Shown piece by piece: positions 12,986 to 51,111 of a stretch of DNA of 64,000 bases. The notes beneath the pieces are model-generated. The model had not been told where the DNA came from and did not search any database. It worked only from the letters and a program-made list of their open reading frames with translations. Location of the stretch: contig CM054183.1 of assembly GCA_028829895.1 (NCBI GenBank), positions 14,275,475 to 14,339,474 of the forward strand, read 5' to 3'. The position numbers and the translations under genes are program-made. Each line of letters starts with the position of its first letter. Positions within the stretch are counted from its first letter, which is position 1. Source of the DNA: Sinotaia quadrata. Taxonomy: Eukaryota; Mollusca; Gastropoda; Architaenioglossa; Viviparidae.

Positions 12986-14581
12986 CGTGTAAGAGTATTT
13001 TTCCTAATGAAGGATATGTTTAAAAAATTTAGTATTTTCTTTCCTGCAGCTCAAATCTCTACAGGTCTGTAGTTTCATTGGCGTATAAAGCCAGTCCGCA
13101 GATTTTAAAATAAGAATTAAAATAATCTTTAGAGAGTTGTGGGCACCAGTTACGTGCTTAGCTGATTTATCGCCCTTTTCCTCCGGCTCCTTTAGAGTTT
13201 CACTTGTTGTTAGTTTTTATCCATTTACTCCTTTCTTTCAAGAAAATAAACTATTCTTATTCTCCTCCTTTACTTTCAATTTAGATGCATGTCGATTTGG
13301 TCACATCACTAAGTGCTACTTTGCACTAACAGCTACAGAAGTGTGTGCTTCACTGTGTGCATGTGTGTAAGTGCGTGTGTAAGTGCGTGTATACGCTCGC
13401 GAATCTCTTACGCACTCCTTGATGCACTCATTGATATATAAAAATATATGTACACACTTACAAGCGCACTTACAAAAGAGAATAACAGCCTAGCTAAACC
13501 CAAAGAATATGGTGAATATTTAATTAGTGCACCCTTTATCTTTATAATTCCTAATTTGCAATGGCTGGTTGAAGTTTATCTCTGCACGTGGCTGTAGCGA
13601 CGGCAATTTGCATGGGGCACAGTACTGAAGCCTGTTCCTGCGATGGCATTTATCTCCCCTTGCTGTTGTTCCGCAGTTTCACTGCGAAACCATTTTATAC
13701 TTTAGCACCGTCTTCTATCTGTCAGTGGTCTGGGCTGGAAACAGGCCAAAGATTCATGCTACTAGTCATTCTCTCAGTTGTCTTCCTTGACTGAATTTGA
13801 CTGATTTCGACTGCCATTAGCTAGTCATGATTCTATAATTAAATTAGTATTAAAAAAGTAATGTTTCATTTGAAACAGAGTCGTATACAGCAACGACAAA
13901 ACGAATGCTGCAGGTCTGAGACCGTGGAGTAACAGACTTTTAGACACGACAAAGTAATGACCTACTCCGGTCAAATGAGTCCAAAAGAAATTTTTGACAT
14001 TTTAAATTTATCCGCAGTTTTGCATTTGTCAACCATTTTGTCTCTAAGAGGAGAGTGAGTATAACAGTAGTTCTAACTGTAAAAATGCAAGCATCTGTAG
14101 CTAGTTTGCGATAATCTGCTTCCAAGTCTTATATCCTGTCACTTTACCTTTGGTATTCATGAAGTTGCAGTAAAATGTTTGTCATTGACTTTATGCATAG
14201 TTCTTGAATTGTGTCGCCATTCTCTATAACGTAAAACAAGAAGGGTTGCTCACTATTTTGGTTTATGATTATTAAATATTTTTCTATATTCTTTGTATTA
14301 TTATTAAATGAGGTTTTATAATCTGATTTATAGTCTTTTTTATTATTATAAATATTGTTTACATACTTTTTAAGTTATAAATATTGTTTACATACTTTTT
14401 AAGTTATAAATTTCGGCTCGATTTGTTTCTGATACCCTATGACATCCTCACTTTAAATTCATGGATGTTTATAGACTGAAAAAAATTTCACTATTTTGGT
14501 ACTCTTTAGCGCCCACTCGCATGCACACACAGAAGAACGCATGGTGAGAAGTCTCCCGGGTTATTTTTTTTTTTTTAACAG

Positions 14582-39130
<24,549 letters not shown>

Positions 39131-39493
39131 CTATAAATTTACGTTATCACATCTGTAGGCAGTTACTGATTATTATTCTTGTTTTAATTTTTATTTGAAA
39201 TATTTTAGCGAACTCGCTGTTCATGTGTGAATGTGTGGGACAGCTATAAGTGTTAAGCACGTTCTGGAGTTTTTCACGGAAACGGAAACTCTACCCAGCC
39301 AGCCAGTCAGGCAGCCTGACAGACAGACACCAGAGACTGCGTGAACTCTTATGCTCTAAGTGTAAAAAGAGAGTAAGGTCATTCATTACGCCGCAGACTT
39401 CGTGAAGACACTAATGGCGACACGAGCGATTTATTTGACAAAATCCCCGCCAGCAAGTTGACAGGCGTTTGAAGTTAACTTACCGGAAGCGGA

Positions 39494-39499
39494 AATAAA
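39494..39499 (+). promoter_or_regulatory. Candidate poly(A) signal for Tbx1
   Basis: AATAAA about 365 bp after the stop codon. Other AATAAA copies lie near 39726 and 40065, so the true 3' end is uncertain. Confidence 0.3.
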
Positions 39500-40289
39500 C
39501 AACGGGTAGTGGTTGTCAAACGGCAAGGCTTCCCATTCGGCACGCCTTGTCTTGTGAACTTCCGTTTTTCTCTCATTTCTCTCTGTCGAGAGTAAAATAT
39601 GCTTTGCACTCTACATCCGATGTGTTTTAAAAAGGTGATGTTACTTCTTTGGCTTTATCGAGCACACATGAAACTGTAACTGATAAGGGTGATAATTAGT
39701 TATATCAAAGGGAAAATATCATCCAAATAATAAATGTTCTTATTAAGTATTATTTAGTTAAAGCGTGTGTGTATGCGTGTGTATAAAGTCTTATTACCTA
39801 GAATACTCGGTACTTTTCAACATGATAGGTGTGCTCTCTGGATTGGCTTACTGGAAAAAGTATGTAGCCTGTACTTTGGATAGGTGTGCACTCTGGATTG
39901 ACTTACTGAAAAAAGTATGTAACTTGTACTTTAAAGTCCGATTTGACAATATTTGGTTAGTATTATACCACTTGTGTACATTTGCGCAATCAGTAAAATA
40001 TAAAAGTAAAAGTTTAATTCATGGAAGCAGTATGTTTAGCTGACTCCAAACAAAGTGTTGTTGAATTAAAATAAAAACAAATGGAACTAAAAAGTTAAAC
40101 TATATCTTATTTGGCAAATTAACGAAGGGGTATTAGGATGAATTTACATTAGCAGTAACTTTTTAAAAAAAAATTCGATCATAATGCTTACTCTAATAAT
40201 AAGATTTAAAAATCGTGTTATTTTTCTTCAATTTCCGGAAACAATAATAAAATACTACCAAAGTCAAAAGCCAGAGAATTCTTTAAGAA

Positions 40290-40690
40290 CTTTTTAAAAC
40301 AAGGAAAAAGATAGTCTTTTAGTTAAGTTGATATAAAACAAGAATAATGGATGTCTTTGAGCAAGAAAAATATTTTTTTTAATTTTAAACAAAGAACAAG
40401 AGCAGCCTGGAATTGAGTGCAAAATATCTAAACAATGAAATAAAAATAATGAGTGTCCTAGAACAAGAAAAATTATTTTGTAAAATAAAGAACAAGAACA
40501 ACATGTACATGAGTGCAAAAAATCTACGCAGTGAAACTAGAATAATGAGTGTCCTTAAACAATAAAAAAAAAAAATTTTAAAAGCAAGTTACAAGAACAA
40601 CCTGTAATTGAGTGAAAAAATCTACAAATTGAAACAAGAATAATGAATGTCCTTGAACTTGAAAAATTCAACAGAGTTGCGATGCAAACG
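40290..40690 (+). repeat. Degenerate repeat of about 110 bp, 4 copies
   Basis: Each copy has GAACAAGAACAACCTG, GAGTGCAAAA, ATCTA, GAAAC/GAAAT and AATAATGAGTGTCCTTG-like blocks in the same order. Confidence 0.75.
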
Positions 40691-40969
40691 TAAGTAAGAA
40701 CAATAACATTTTAAAACAATTATCATTTGATATTTAATAAACTTCTATGGCAATGTAAAAGGAAAATTATTAAATATGAGTATGGTGATTTAGTTGATTT
40801 TGAAAGAAATTTGCCGTCTGTCAACAAAACGAAGACATATTACAGCAATCCCTTGGATTGTGATGAGAGTTGTAGATATTGTCTCTCTAGGATTTGTCCA
40901 GATTTTGTTTTCGAATGAGATCAGACATGGAGTATTTTACTATCAGATTTTAAACAATAAACAATTATT

Positions 40970-41240
40970 ATATTCGGTCCAAGTATATATATACTTATTT
41001 TCATTTATTATGTTATTTTCCATCAGAATAAAAATAAAACAAACAATTTATCTTCGGTCCAAATAGATTTATATTTTAATTTTCATATTATTTTCCATAA
41101 GAATCATACTGTATAATTAGGTCCAATTAGACATATTAATTTTATTTCATTATGTCATTTTCTATCAGAATTAAGATAAAACAAATAATTATATCTTAAT
41201 GTCTAATTAGATTTATTTATTTTTATTCAAAATTATATCT
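40970..41240 (+). repeat. Degenerate repeat of about 75 bp, 4 copies
   Basis: Blocks TCGGTCCAA, TTTTCATTTATTATG, TTTTCCATCAGAATA and AAACAAACAATTATATC recur in order. The GC-rich 41245-41475 segment sits at its 3' border and ends in another GGTCCAAGTGG. Confidence 0.7.
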
Positions 41241-41839
41241 TCGGTCCAAGTGGAGGGGTGGGGTGGAGATCGATAGCATTTTAACGTCACCACTGGAGCT
41301 TGCGTTGATCATTTCGTCATAAGATGTTATCTGATCTGGAATGATCCAGTGGGACCCCACAGCCTCACATTGCTCTCCGACGTGGAGGGCGGGAGGGCTG
41401 GCGGAAAGGAGTGAAAAAGGGCGCACCAATTTGGCGCACACCCTCAACTGCCCTCCGTCGGTGGGTAGGTCCAAGTGGATTTATTTATTTTGTTTTTATA
41501 TTTATTGCTATTTGCTTACACTTTCCCAGAGAATTGTCTTTTGTTTTATAGTTTTAAATCTTTATCTTTTCCTTTATTATTGTCTTCAGTATTATTTTAT
41601 TTTTGTTAGGTATCTCCTATTTCTGTTACTTTCTAATATTGACAGTCTTCTGATATGATTTGCTTCGTCTTATTATCCATAAAGCAAACTGTAAATAGGG
41701 GAGACAACCTTTGCCTAAAATTAGTTTGAATCAAGTCGCACTCTTGTATTGGACATGTGATGACTTGACAACCATGTCACCGAGAGAAAGTGGTTAGTAG
41801 AACTTTCACCAAAAACATACCTTGAACTTTCTAAAGTGA

Positions 41840-41985
41840 AGCTGGACTGGCGATATCGGCAGTCAACATACAGACAGATTCCTTGTGCAGCTTGTGTGAA
41901 GAAACAGTTGAAGGGATTTGGTCGACTTGCTTTTTTGTTTTTAAGGAGTGTCATACAGAGCAGAATACAAAATGTGCCACTCCGG
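41840..41985 (+). pseudogene. Possible LINE reverse-transcriptase C-terminal remnant
   Basis: One frame reads TDSLCSLCEETVEGIWSTC, which resembles the cysteine-containing C-terminal motif of non-LTR retrotransposon proteins (xDSLCxLCxExxET...). The flanking frames contain stops and no reverse-transcriptase core is present. This is a weak, pattern-level resemblance. Confidence 0.2.
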
Positions 41986-43116
41986 CACAACTTTTCGGTA
42001 GAGGGGATGGGGGTGGGGAATTGGGTGTTAATAGTGAGTGGGGAGGCATAAATGAGGATTTCAGATTTTTCGTTTGTGAGGCTGTGTAAACGTACATGTT
42101 ATTTTGACTCCTTTGGTGTGTTTGGTGGGACAATTGGATCTAAACATTAAATCGCTTTATTTTCTTCCTTTAAAAAAAATAAAATAAATGTATTATATTT
42201 TGTATATCTTTAAAGATTGCAAGACTTTAATCTTTTGTGCCTGATCAATCATAAGTCTTTCATTTTTAAAATTAATAGAACAAAGACTTCAAACCTCAGT
42301 AATATCTTGATAAATCTGTTGTATTGCATTTCAGTAGTGAGTCATTTAGTAAGAAAGATTGCATAGATTTGTATGGGTTTTTTTGTTGGTTTTTTTTAGT
42401 GAATTACGTTTTAATAATAATAATAATAATAATTTATTTTTATTTATATTTTATGAGCAGTAGCAGGCAGCACTCCAACAAACATAATCTATAGGCACAA
42501 TCACTATCAACATCAAAATAGAAGCTGTTGTAATAGTTACAGTATAATATTAAATACAAAGTTAATAATAACATTAATAATGATTATACTATAGTGGAAT
42601 ATGAGTATATTTTTTTAATCAAATTTATACTATTATTATCATCATCATCATCATTATTATTATTATTTCTAATGACCAAAGTCATTTAATCACGGTATAC
42701 TTCATTCAATTTATAATCACCGACGTATTTTATCTCAGTAGAAAGGTCGAATGGATTATTCAAATGGCATTTCATTTATTTTTGTGTATTAGTATTTTGC
42801 CGCGCGCGCGTGTGTATATATGTGTGTGTGTGTGTATGTGTGTGCGCGCGTGCGCGCGTTTCTTTGCTTTGTTAACACAGTTTCGTTCACATAAAGTGTG
42901 AAATGCTGCAAAGTATTTTTTCCTCCAAATTTGCTACTGCTGAATATCATTCATATTTCCATGGTGCCTTTGAAATATAACTTCAGTTTTATTTCATTTA
43001 AAAAATTTTGTTGCTGTCTTATTTTTTTGTTATTGTATTTTTAATGTGTCTCATTCTTTTTCCATCTAATCTTGGATTGGTATATTATAAATTACATTTG
43101 ATTTGTTTGTATAAGA

Positions 43117-43134
43117 AAGTGCGTGCGTGCGTGC

Positions 43135-43186
<52 letters not shown>
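43117..43186 (+). repeat. (GTGC)n(GT)n microsatellite
   Basis: Four to five GTGC units run into about 45 bp of GT. Confidence 0.95.
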
Positions 43187-43187
<1 letters not shown>

Positions 43188-43984
43188 GATTGAAAAAGAA
43201 AGTAGAAACAGGGGAAAGTTGGAAAAAGAATATGAAAGCGATTAAAAACTTCTTACGTAGTACTTTGAAGTCTTATTGTGGTCGTGCTGTACTAAGTCAC
43301 GTTTGATGCATTTACAGTAAAATATATAAATAGCCGTCACGCCCTGTATTCATTATAACGCCATTGATTTTTGTTACAATAAATATGTATTTATCATGTT
43401 TCTGCTTAAGCAACCCACTATCACAATGAACTGTTGCTATCATAAGTCCTGCTTAAGCAACTGTTGCTGGGTCTTGAAAGTTTAATAGCATCTTCTTAAA
43501 GATATGATATTCTATTTTCGCTGGAAAGTCATTTTGCTTTGCACATAACAGTTTATCAGGAAAGGAATAAATAATAAAAACTGGCAAACGAAAAGAAAAA
43601 GAGTAAACAATTGCAAAAAGTATAGATTTTTATTATTATTCACCATTGTAATCATCGTCTACATCATCATCGTCGTCTGCATACAACTGATATAAACAAG
43701 GCATTTCGACACATACTGCTCCTCGGAAATCTCATCTTAAAATAAATTAAGTCATTTGTTTGCAGCTGAGCGAAATAATTATAAATACTTATTTCACTTC
43801 AGCATCATTGTATCAGCACCTAGCTTTATGACGTCAGCAAACATGAAATCATATTGAGTAGTAGTCAGACGCAGTGTAAGTTTATGTCTCAGAACGGTGC
43901 TACTTATTTTGTTTTGGCAGCGAAAGCCCGGTAGGGACACTAATAAGCTAAGCGTTTCCTCCGGACAAAATGTGTAATTTATGA

Positions 43985-44220
43985 GTGTGAATATAGCTGC
44001 ACCTAGTGCTCGATGGTGGTAGCATAGAGCGACATCTAGTGTTCAATAATAGTAGCATATAGCGACACCTAGTGTTTGATGATGATATCATATCGCGACA
44101 CCTAGAGTTTGATGATGGTGACACAGAGTGACATCTAGAATTTGATGATGGTGAAACATAGCGACACCTAGATTTTGATGATGGTGACATAAAGCGACAC
44201 TTGGAGTTTGACGACATTTT
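43985..44220 (+). repeat. About 30-bp minisatellite, 8 copies
   Basis: The unit GCGACACCTAGTGTTTGATG plus ATGGTGACAT is diverged between copies; the opposite strand gives a serine/arginine-like repetitive ORF. Confidence 0.9.
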
Positions 44221-45043
44221 GGAGCATTGAGCTGTGGGGCATTAATGGGCGGTTGCTTTGTGCTTTACAATCTTATTGGTGTTTAAAATGATTTTGATTT
44301 TGATTTTCATGTAATACTTTCATCACAAGCATAGCAAAGAGGACACTATAGTTTTAATGACTTTTTCCCAATTATGATTATTCGAATTAATGCCAAGCAA
44401 AATAATAAAGGAGTCCACGTCAATTTCGCCAGAATCAAGATGTTTTTCTTTCAGTCGAGTTGGCCCAGTTTCATGAATTATATGTGGGCCATTACTTTAT
44501 CAGGAATATTTTTATTATATATATATACCAGCAAATTGAAACAATTTATTGTCTTTAGTTATCATGTATTTTTCGAATTTATAAAATGACTTTTTGTTAT
44601 CAGATTGAATAATAACTATTTTGTGCGTTAGCTAATTTGTCCAAGGTAGTTTACCTGTTTGCCTCTTGTGATTTCTTCCTTTTTGTTTTATTTCCGGGTC
44701 ATTGAGCATCTTGTTAACATCTCGCACGTGCATTGACGTCAGATGAATGCTTGTGATGGTATCTTTGAAATGTCTTGCAAAATTTAATAAAACTGGTGTG
44801 AAGTCCGAGTTTGTATTTTGAGTGGTTTTGAATATAAATTCAAGGGTAGTTATGCTTCTGTTTTATTGCAAAATTTATGTGTGTGTTTGTGTGAGAGAGA
44901 CAGGGAGGAAGAGAGTGAGGAGAGAGGGACAGCATGAGAGAAGAAGGAAACCAACACTGAATGAATACACCATCTCGTGTTCCTGAATACTAAAGTGTTA
45001 GAAAACCAAAAATACACCAAACGTACTCTTCGCATTGCGTTGC
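44221..45043. other. Non-coding stretch
   Basis: AT-rich. The only sizeable ORF (from 44374) is lysine/phenylalanine-rich and has no recognisable family. A GAGA-rich patch lies near 44894-44942. Confidence 0.5.
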
Positions 45044-45045
45044 GA

Positions 45046-45085
<40 letters not shown>

Positions 45086-45150
45086 TAGATAGATAGATAG
45101 ACAGACAGATAGATAGACAGACAGACAGCTAGATAGACAGATAGACAGAC

Positions 45151-45181
<31 letters not shown>

Positions 45182-45199
45182 TAGATAGATAGATAGATT

Positions 45200-45272
<73 letters not shown>
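45044..45272 (+). repeat. (GATA)n/(GACA)n compound microsatellite
   Basis: About 57 tetranucleotides alternating between runs of GATA and GACA and ending in a pure GATA tract. Confidence 0.95.
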
Positions 45273-45273
<1 letters not shown>

Positions 45274-45671
45274 ACTAGTTTCAGATTTAGAAATGACAAA
45301 GAAATGTGTAATTTTTACAGAAACATTACGTATTTATATGCATGAATATTACATCTTGTACTTTGGTAAAATATGGATCCATTCAACAAAATACGTAGGT
45401 TTCATTAACAAGCTGAAATTGCTTTATACATAATAATGCCAGAACATTAAACTTTCATAAGTTCCAACAAAATACACTGGTTTCATTAACAAGCTGAAAT
45501 TGCTTTATAATAATGCTAGAACAGTACACTTTTATAAGTTCCAACAAGAAAAGGGTATCATTAAAATAGCATTACGTGTCTGGAATGTCATGACAATGGA
45601 CTTTTTCTTCGTACCTCTCATTGTATCAAATTTATCATTTTGAAAGGTGAACACTTGTCGTGTAAATTGGC

Positions 45672-45895
45672 AGCGTTCACTAACCCTATTTTTTTTGTAC
45701 AGCGTTCACTAACTATTTTTTTTTGTACAGCGTTCACTAACTCTTTTTTTTGTACAGCGTTCACTAACTCTTTTTTTTTTTTGGTACAGCGTTCACTAAC
45801 TCTTTTTTTTTTTTTTGGTACAGCGTTCACTAACTCTTTTTTTTTTTGGTACAGCGTTCACTAACATTCATTTTCTTTTTGTACACCGTTCAGTA
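45672..45895 (+). repeat. Minisatellite of GTACAGCGTTCACTAAC plus poly-T, 8 copies
   Basis: The 17-bp core GTACAGCGTTCACTAAC (first copy starting GGCAGCG) is separated by T runs of 8 to 15 bases, so unit length varies through the poly-T. The last copy is diverged (GTACACCGTTCAGTAA). Confidence 0.95.
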
Positions 45896-46009
45896 AAATT
45901 AACTTTTCAGTCTGGTGGTATTTCTAATCGAGTTTGATGAACTAAATTGCTTCATTATGTTTGTGAACAATTGTTAAATTAGGCTGGACTTCTTAATTTT
46001 AAAATTATT

Positions 46010-46350
46010 TCATGGACTGAATTTGCTCGATTCTTTAGATTTGATAGACTGAATTTGCCAAATTCATTAGATTTGGTGGACTGAATTTGCCAGATTTCTT
46101 AGATTTGACGGACTGAATTTTCTCGATTGTTTACATTTGATGGACTGAATTTGCCCAATTCATTAGACTAAGTGGAGTAAATTTGCCCGATTCTTTAGAT
46201 TTAATGGAATGAATTTACCCCATTCTTAGAGTTGATGGACTGAATTCTCCACATTCTTTAGATTTGATGGACTAAATTTGCCAGTTCTTTGGATTTGGTG
46301 GACTGAATTTTCCCCATTCTTTAGATTTGATGGACTGAATTTGCTTGATT
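46010..46350 (+). repeat. About 31-bp minisatellite, 10-12 degenerate copies
   Basis: The unit TTAGATTTGATGGACTGAAT plus TTGCCCGATTCT recurs with many substitutions. Confidence 0.85.
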
Positions 46351-46399
46351 TTTATGTTTTTCTTTTAACAATGGATGAATTGGCCTGTTTTTTTTATTT

Positions 46400-46615
46400 C
46401 ATTAACATATTTGCTCTTAAGTTTACTTTCTCATGCAATTAATTTGTCTTGAGTTTACTTTCTGATGCAATTAATTTGTCTTGAGTTTACTTTCTGATGC
46501 AATTAATTTGTCTTGAGTTTACTTTCTGATGCAATTGATGTGTCTTGAGTTTACTTTCTGATGCAATTGATTTGTCTTGAGTTTACTTTCAATACAATGT
46601 ATTTGTCTAGAGTTG
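46400..46615 (+). repeat. 31-bp minisatellite, 6 copies
   Basis: The unit TTGTCTTGAGTTTACTTTC plus TGATGCAATTAA directly follows, but is different from, the preceding array. Confidence 0.9.
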
Positions 46616-48004
<1,389 letters not shown>

Positions 48005-48591
48005 ACCACTCCGTGTTTTCGGTCATGGCTTATCAAAAAGACGTCGACAGTGCCTGGAATAGCTCTCAAAAAGTATATTTTGTTACAGCTATTCATGTCA
48101 GAAAGGCGCCAAAGGACAATGCTGGAATTGCTTGTTAAAAGCTTATTTTGTCGTAGACACTGCTCTGTTATCAGTGTTGAATACATCCCAGGTTTCATTG
48201 CGGCTGAACCGGATGTTTCCAAAACTGGGAATCACACACTTATCTCGACGTAAAAGGGTTAAGGTGGAAAGGAAAAGACGATTTCAAGTTTTTAGGTTGA
48301 CCTTTGGAACTTGATCATGATGACGCGTTGATGAGCGGTACGCAGATGACGTAAAACCAGAATACTGTAATGGGGTAAAGTGGGAGAAGGAGTACTGGGG
48401 TGGGGGAGGCAGAGGTTACAGTTTTGTCTGTTTAACGCACAGGTGGTTGAAAGTTTTTCTTTCGTTTGTAAAATATGAATGTTCCTTCTTCCCGCCCCCC
48501 CCCCTCCTTGCTTTTCACATAATACTTTGAGAGATATATTCATTTCTGTATTGTATACTTACATTCTGTAATTCTCTGTCCACATAGAACA

Positions 48592-48593
<2 letters not shown>

Positions 48594-48674
<81 letters not shown>

Positions 48675-48676
48675 TC
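48594..48676 (+). repeat. (CTTT)n microsatellite
   Basis: About 20 uninterrupted CTTT tetranucleotides. Confidence 0.97.
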
Positions 48677-49190
48677 AAGTATTAAACGCCAGCGACAAAC
48701 GACAAAAGGTAAACAAATTTCAGCCAGTTAAAAGTTAATACTAAGTTCAATTAAATTACATTTTTATCCGGTTGAGCGTAGTTAGTATTACTATGGTGCA
48801 AGAAAAGTTTAATTTAAATCGATTGCCTACTGTTGGCAAGAAACGAAGGAACGTAGCGTTAGCTTCAAAATATTTTTTACTTTTTCTCTTTTTGTTGTTG
48901 TTTGTTTTATATTTGCAAATTAAAACGTATAAACGATTTATTTGTGTACTGCATGGGCCACAACTCTGCTGCGCCTGTTTAAGCTGCAAACAGATTGGGG
49001 ACCTAGGGAAAAATACTACACTTAAAAAAAATGGCGTGTGGGTGGGGAGACAAAATATTGTTTTTCCATTAAAAAAATAAAATAAAATCAAGACACTGTT
49101 CACAGTAAATAGTAATTTCAATATTAATTTTTCACGATTGACACAGTAATTCCTGTTTTGCCATTTATACTTCAAACGTTGTTTTCACTG

Positions 49191-49446
49191 TACATTTATC
49201 CTGTTATCGTCAACTGGGGTACATTCACATTTATCCTGTTATCGTCAACTGGGGTACATTCACATTTATCCTGTTATCGTCAACTGGGGTACATTCACAT
49301 TTATCATGTTATCGTCAACTGGGGTACATTCACATTTATCCTGTTATCGTCAACTGGGGTACATTCACATTTATCCTGTTATCGTCAACTGGGGTACATT
49401 CACATTTATCCTGTTATCGTCAACTGGGGTACATTCACATTTATCC
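49191..49446 (+). repeat. 35-bp minisatellite, 7 full copies plus partial
   Basis: CATTTATCCTGTTATCGTC plus AACTGGGGTACATTCA repeats at exact 35-bp spacing with almost no substitutions, indicating recent expansion. Confidence 0.95.
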
Positions 49447-49614
49447 TGCATCTTACCACTTTGAAGGAAGGTAAAACCAATAAAGAAACATACACAGGCC
49501 TAATAACTTCCAAACGTCATCAAAACTTATCCAATCATTAGGCTTGTGCAAAGATATGGTTTTCAAATGCAAAGAAGAAAAATTGACAAGATAAAAAGAA
49601 AGAAAACCTTGTAA

Positions 49615-50080
49615 AGTGTGGTGCTGGATGGACATAGCTGGTATAGTTATGTCCTGGATGGTCATAGCTGGTGTAGTCTGATTCTGGATGGACAGAGCTT
49701 TAGTGTGGTCCTGGATGTGTATAGTTTGTATAGCAGAATCATGGATGGACATAGCTTGTATAGTGATCCTGCGTGTAAAAGCTTGTATAGTGATCCTGCG
49801 TGTAAAAGCTTGTATAGTGATCCTGCGTGTAAAAGCTTGTATAGTGATCCTGCGTGTAAAAGCTTGTACAGTGATCCTGCGTGTAAAAGCTTGTATAGTG
49901 ATCCTGCGTGTAAAAGCTTGTACAGTGGTCCCGGATGGTGAACGCTTGCACATTAAGCCTGTATTTTGGTCCTGGGTGGTAAAACCTTGAACAATGGTTC
50001 TGTGTGGAAAACGTTTTCACAGTTATCCTGGGTGTTAAAAGTTGGTACAGTGGTCTTGGTTGGTAAAAGTTTGTACTGCA
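49615..50080 (+). repeat. 27-bp minisatellite with degenerate flanks
   Basis: About seven nearly perfect copies of AGCTTGTATAGTGATCCTG plus CGTGTAAA (49752-49938) are flanked by diverged 27-30 bp relatives that extend to about 50310. Repetitive ORFs on both strands are translations of the unit, open because 27 is divisible by three. Confidence 0.95.
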
Positions 50081-50324
50081 GTTCTACTTAATAAAAGCTT
50101 GAACAATGGTCATGGACAGTTAAAGGTTTGCACTGGTCCAGGGCGCAAAGATTGTACTGCAGTTCTGTGTTTAAATGCTGGTAGCTTGTAGCTTGTACAT
50201 TGATCATGGGTTGAAAAGCTTGCACATTGGCCCTGGGTTAGGAAAGCTTCTATAGTCGTCCCAAGTCACTAAAACTGGCACTGTAGATCTGAGAAAGAAA
50301 GCTAGTACAACGGTTCCAATTAAC

Positions 50325-50560
50325 AGTGGTCCTGGGTAGTAGTACAGTTTGTATTGTGTCCTAGGTAGTAGTACAATTTGTATTGTGTCCTAGGTAGTAG
50401 TACAGTTTGTATTGTGGTCCTAGGTAGTAGTACAGTTTGTATTGTGGTCCTAGGTAGTAGTACAGTTTGTATTGTGGTCCTAGGTAGTAGTACAGTTTGT
50501 ATTGTGGTCCTGCATGGTAAATGCTTGCACAGAGTCCCAGGCGGTGAAAGCTTGTATAGT
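50325..50560 (+). repeat. 30-bp minisatellite, 6-7 copies
   Basis: The unit TAGTAGTACAGTTTGTATTG plus TGGTCCTAGG appears to derive from the same ancestral family as 49615-50080 (shared CAGTTTGTA...TGGTCCT pattern). Confidence 0.9.
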
Positions 50561-50979
50561 GGTCTTAAGGAACTTGTTAAGTGGTTGTGATATAGAACCA
50601 ACACAAAATCAAACAAAATTATTGAAGGGAGAAAACTTTTTTTTGTAAATGAGGAAGTTAGTTACATAATGCAGTGTCAACAAGATTCCTTCCCCTTCTT
50701 GAGTGTGGTATGACGTACAAGGTGCATGTCTTTGAGATCAATAACTCTTCCATACTTACACTGTATTGATAACCTCGTATGCTAGTCCTTGACATACAAT
50801 TTCTCTATCTCCTCCCCCCCCCCCTTTTCTCTCGACAGACTTAAAAATATGAGCTAAACTTGGCGAGTTGAACAATATGTTTGATGGATTGGCTCGTGCA
50901 CAAAACTTGCTTTCACTCATTTTCACTAATTAATAATCTAGAAAGTAAAGAGCTTTCCACAATCAGTGCCTAAAACCAC

Positions 50980-50982
<3 letters not shown>

Positions 50983-51038
<56 letters not shown>

Positions 51039-51078
51039 AACAACACACACACACACACACACAAACAAACAAACAAAC

Positions 51079-51111
<33 letters not shown>
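50983..51111 (+). repeat. (CA)n with AAAC interruptions
   Basis: About 125 bp of CA repeats broken by CAAACAAAC segments. Confidence 0.95.

Larger units (their letters stand above)
11589..14581. other. Non-coding stretch before the first T-box exon
   Basis: Contains a (GT)n run, a 33-bp tandem repeat (12867-12985), and a duplicated 29-bp unit AAATATTGTTTACATAC (about 14345-14413). No additional T-box exon was found here on the + strand. The final bases before 14582 are a T-rich tract ending AACAG, a good splice acceptor. Confidence 0.5.
39131..43984. other. Convergent intergenic region, first part
   Basis: AT-rich, with no gene recognised. It includes a roughly 55-bp duplication near 39825-39925, two long degenerate repeats (listed separately), a GC-rich island (41245-41475), an (AAT)n tract near 42413 and GT/GC alternations near 42803-42860. 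Confidence 0.5.

Noticed and set aside
49453..50020. Long repetitive ORFs on both strands over the 27-bp array
   Set aside because: They are open only because the unit length is divisible by three and has no stop. Both strands are open in several frames with no start context or homology.
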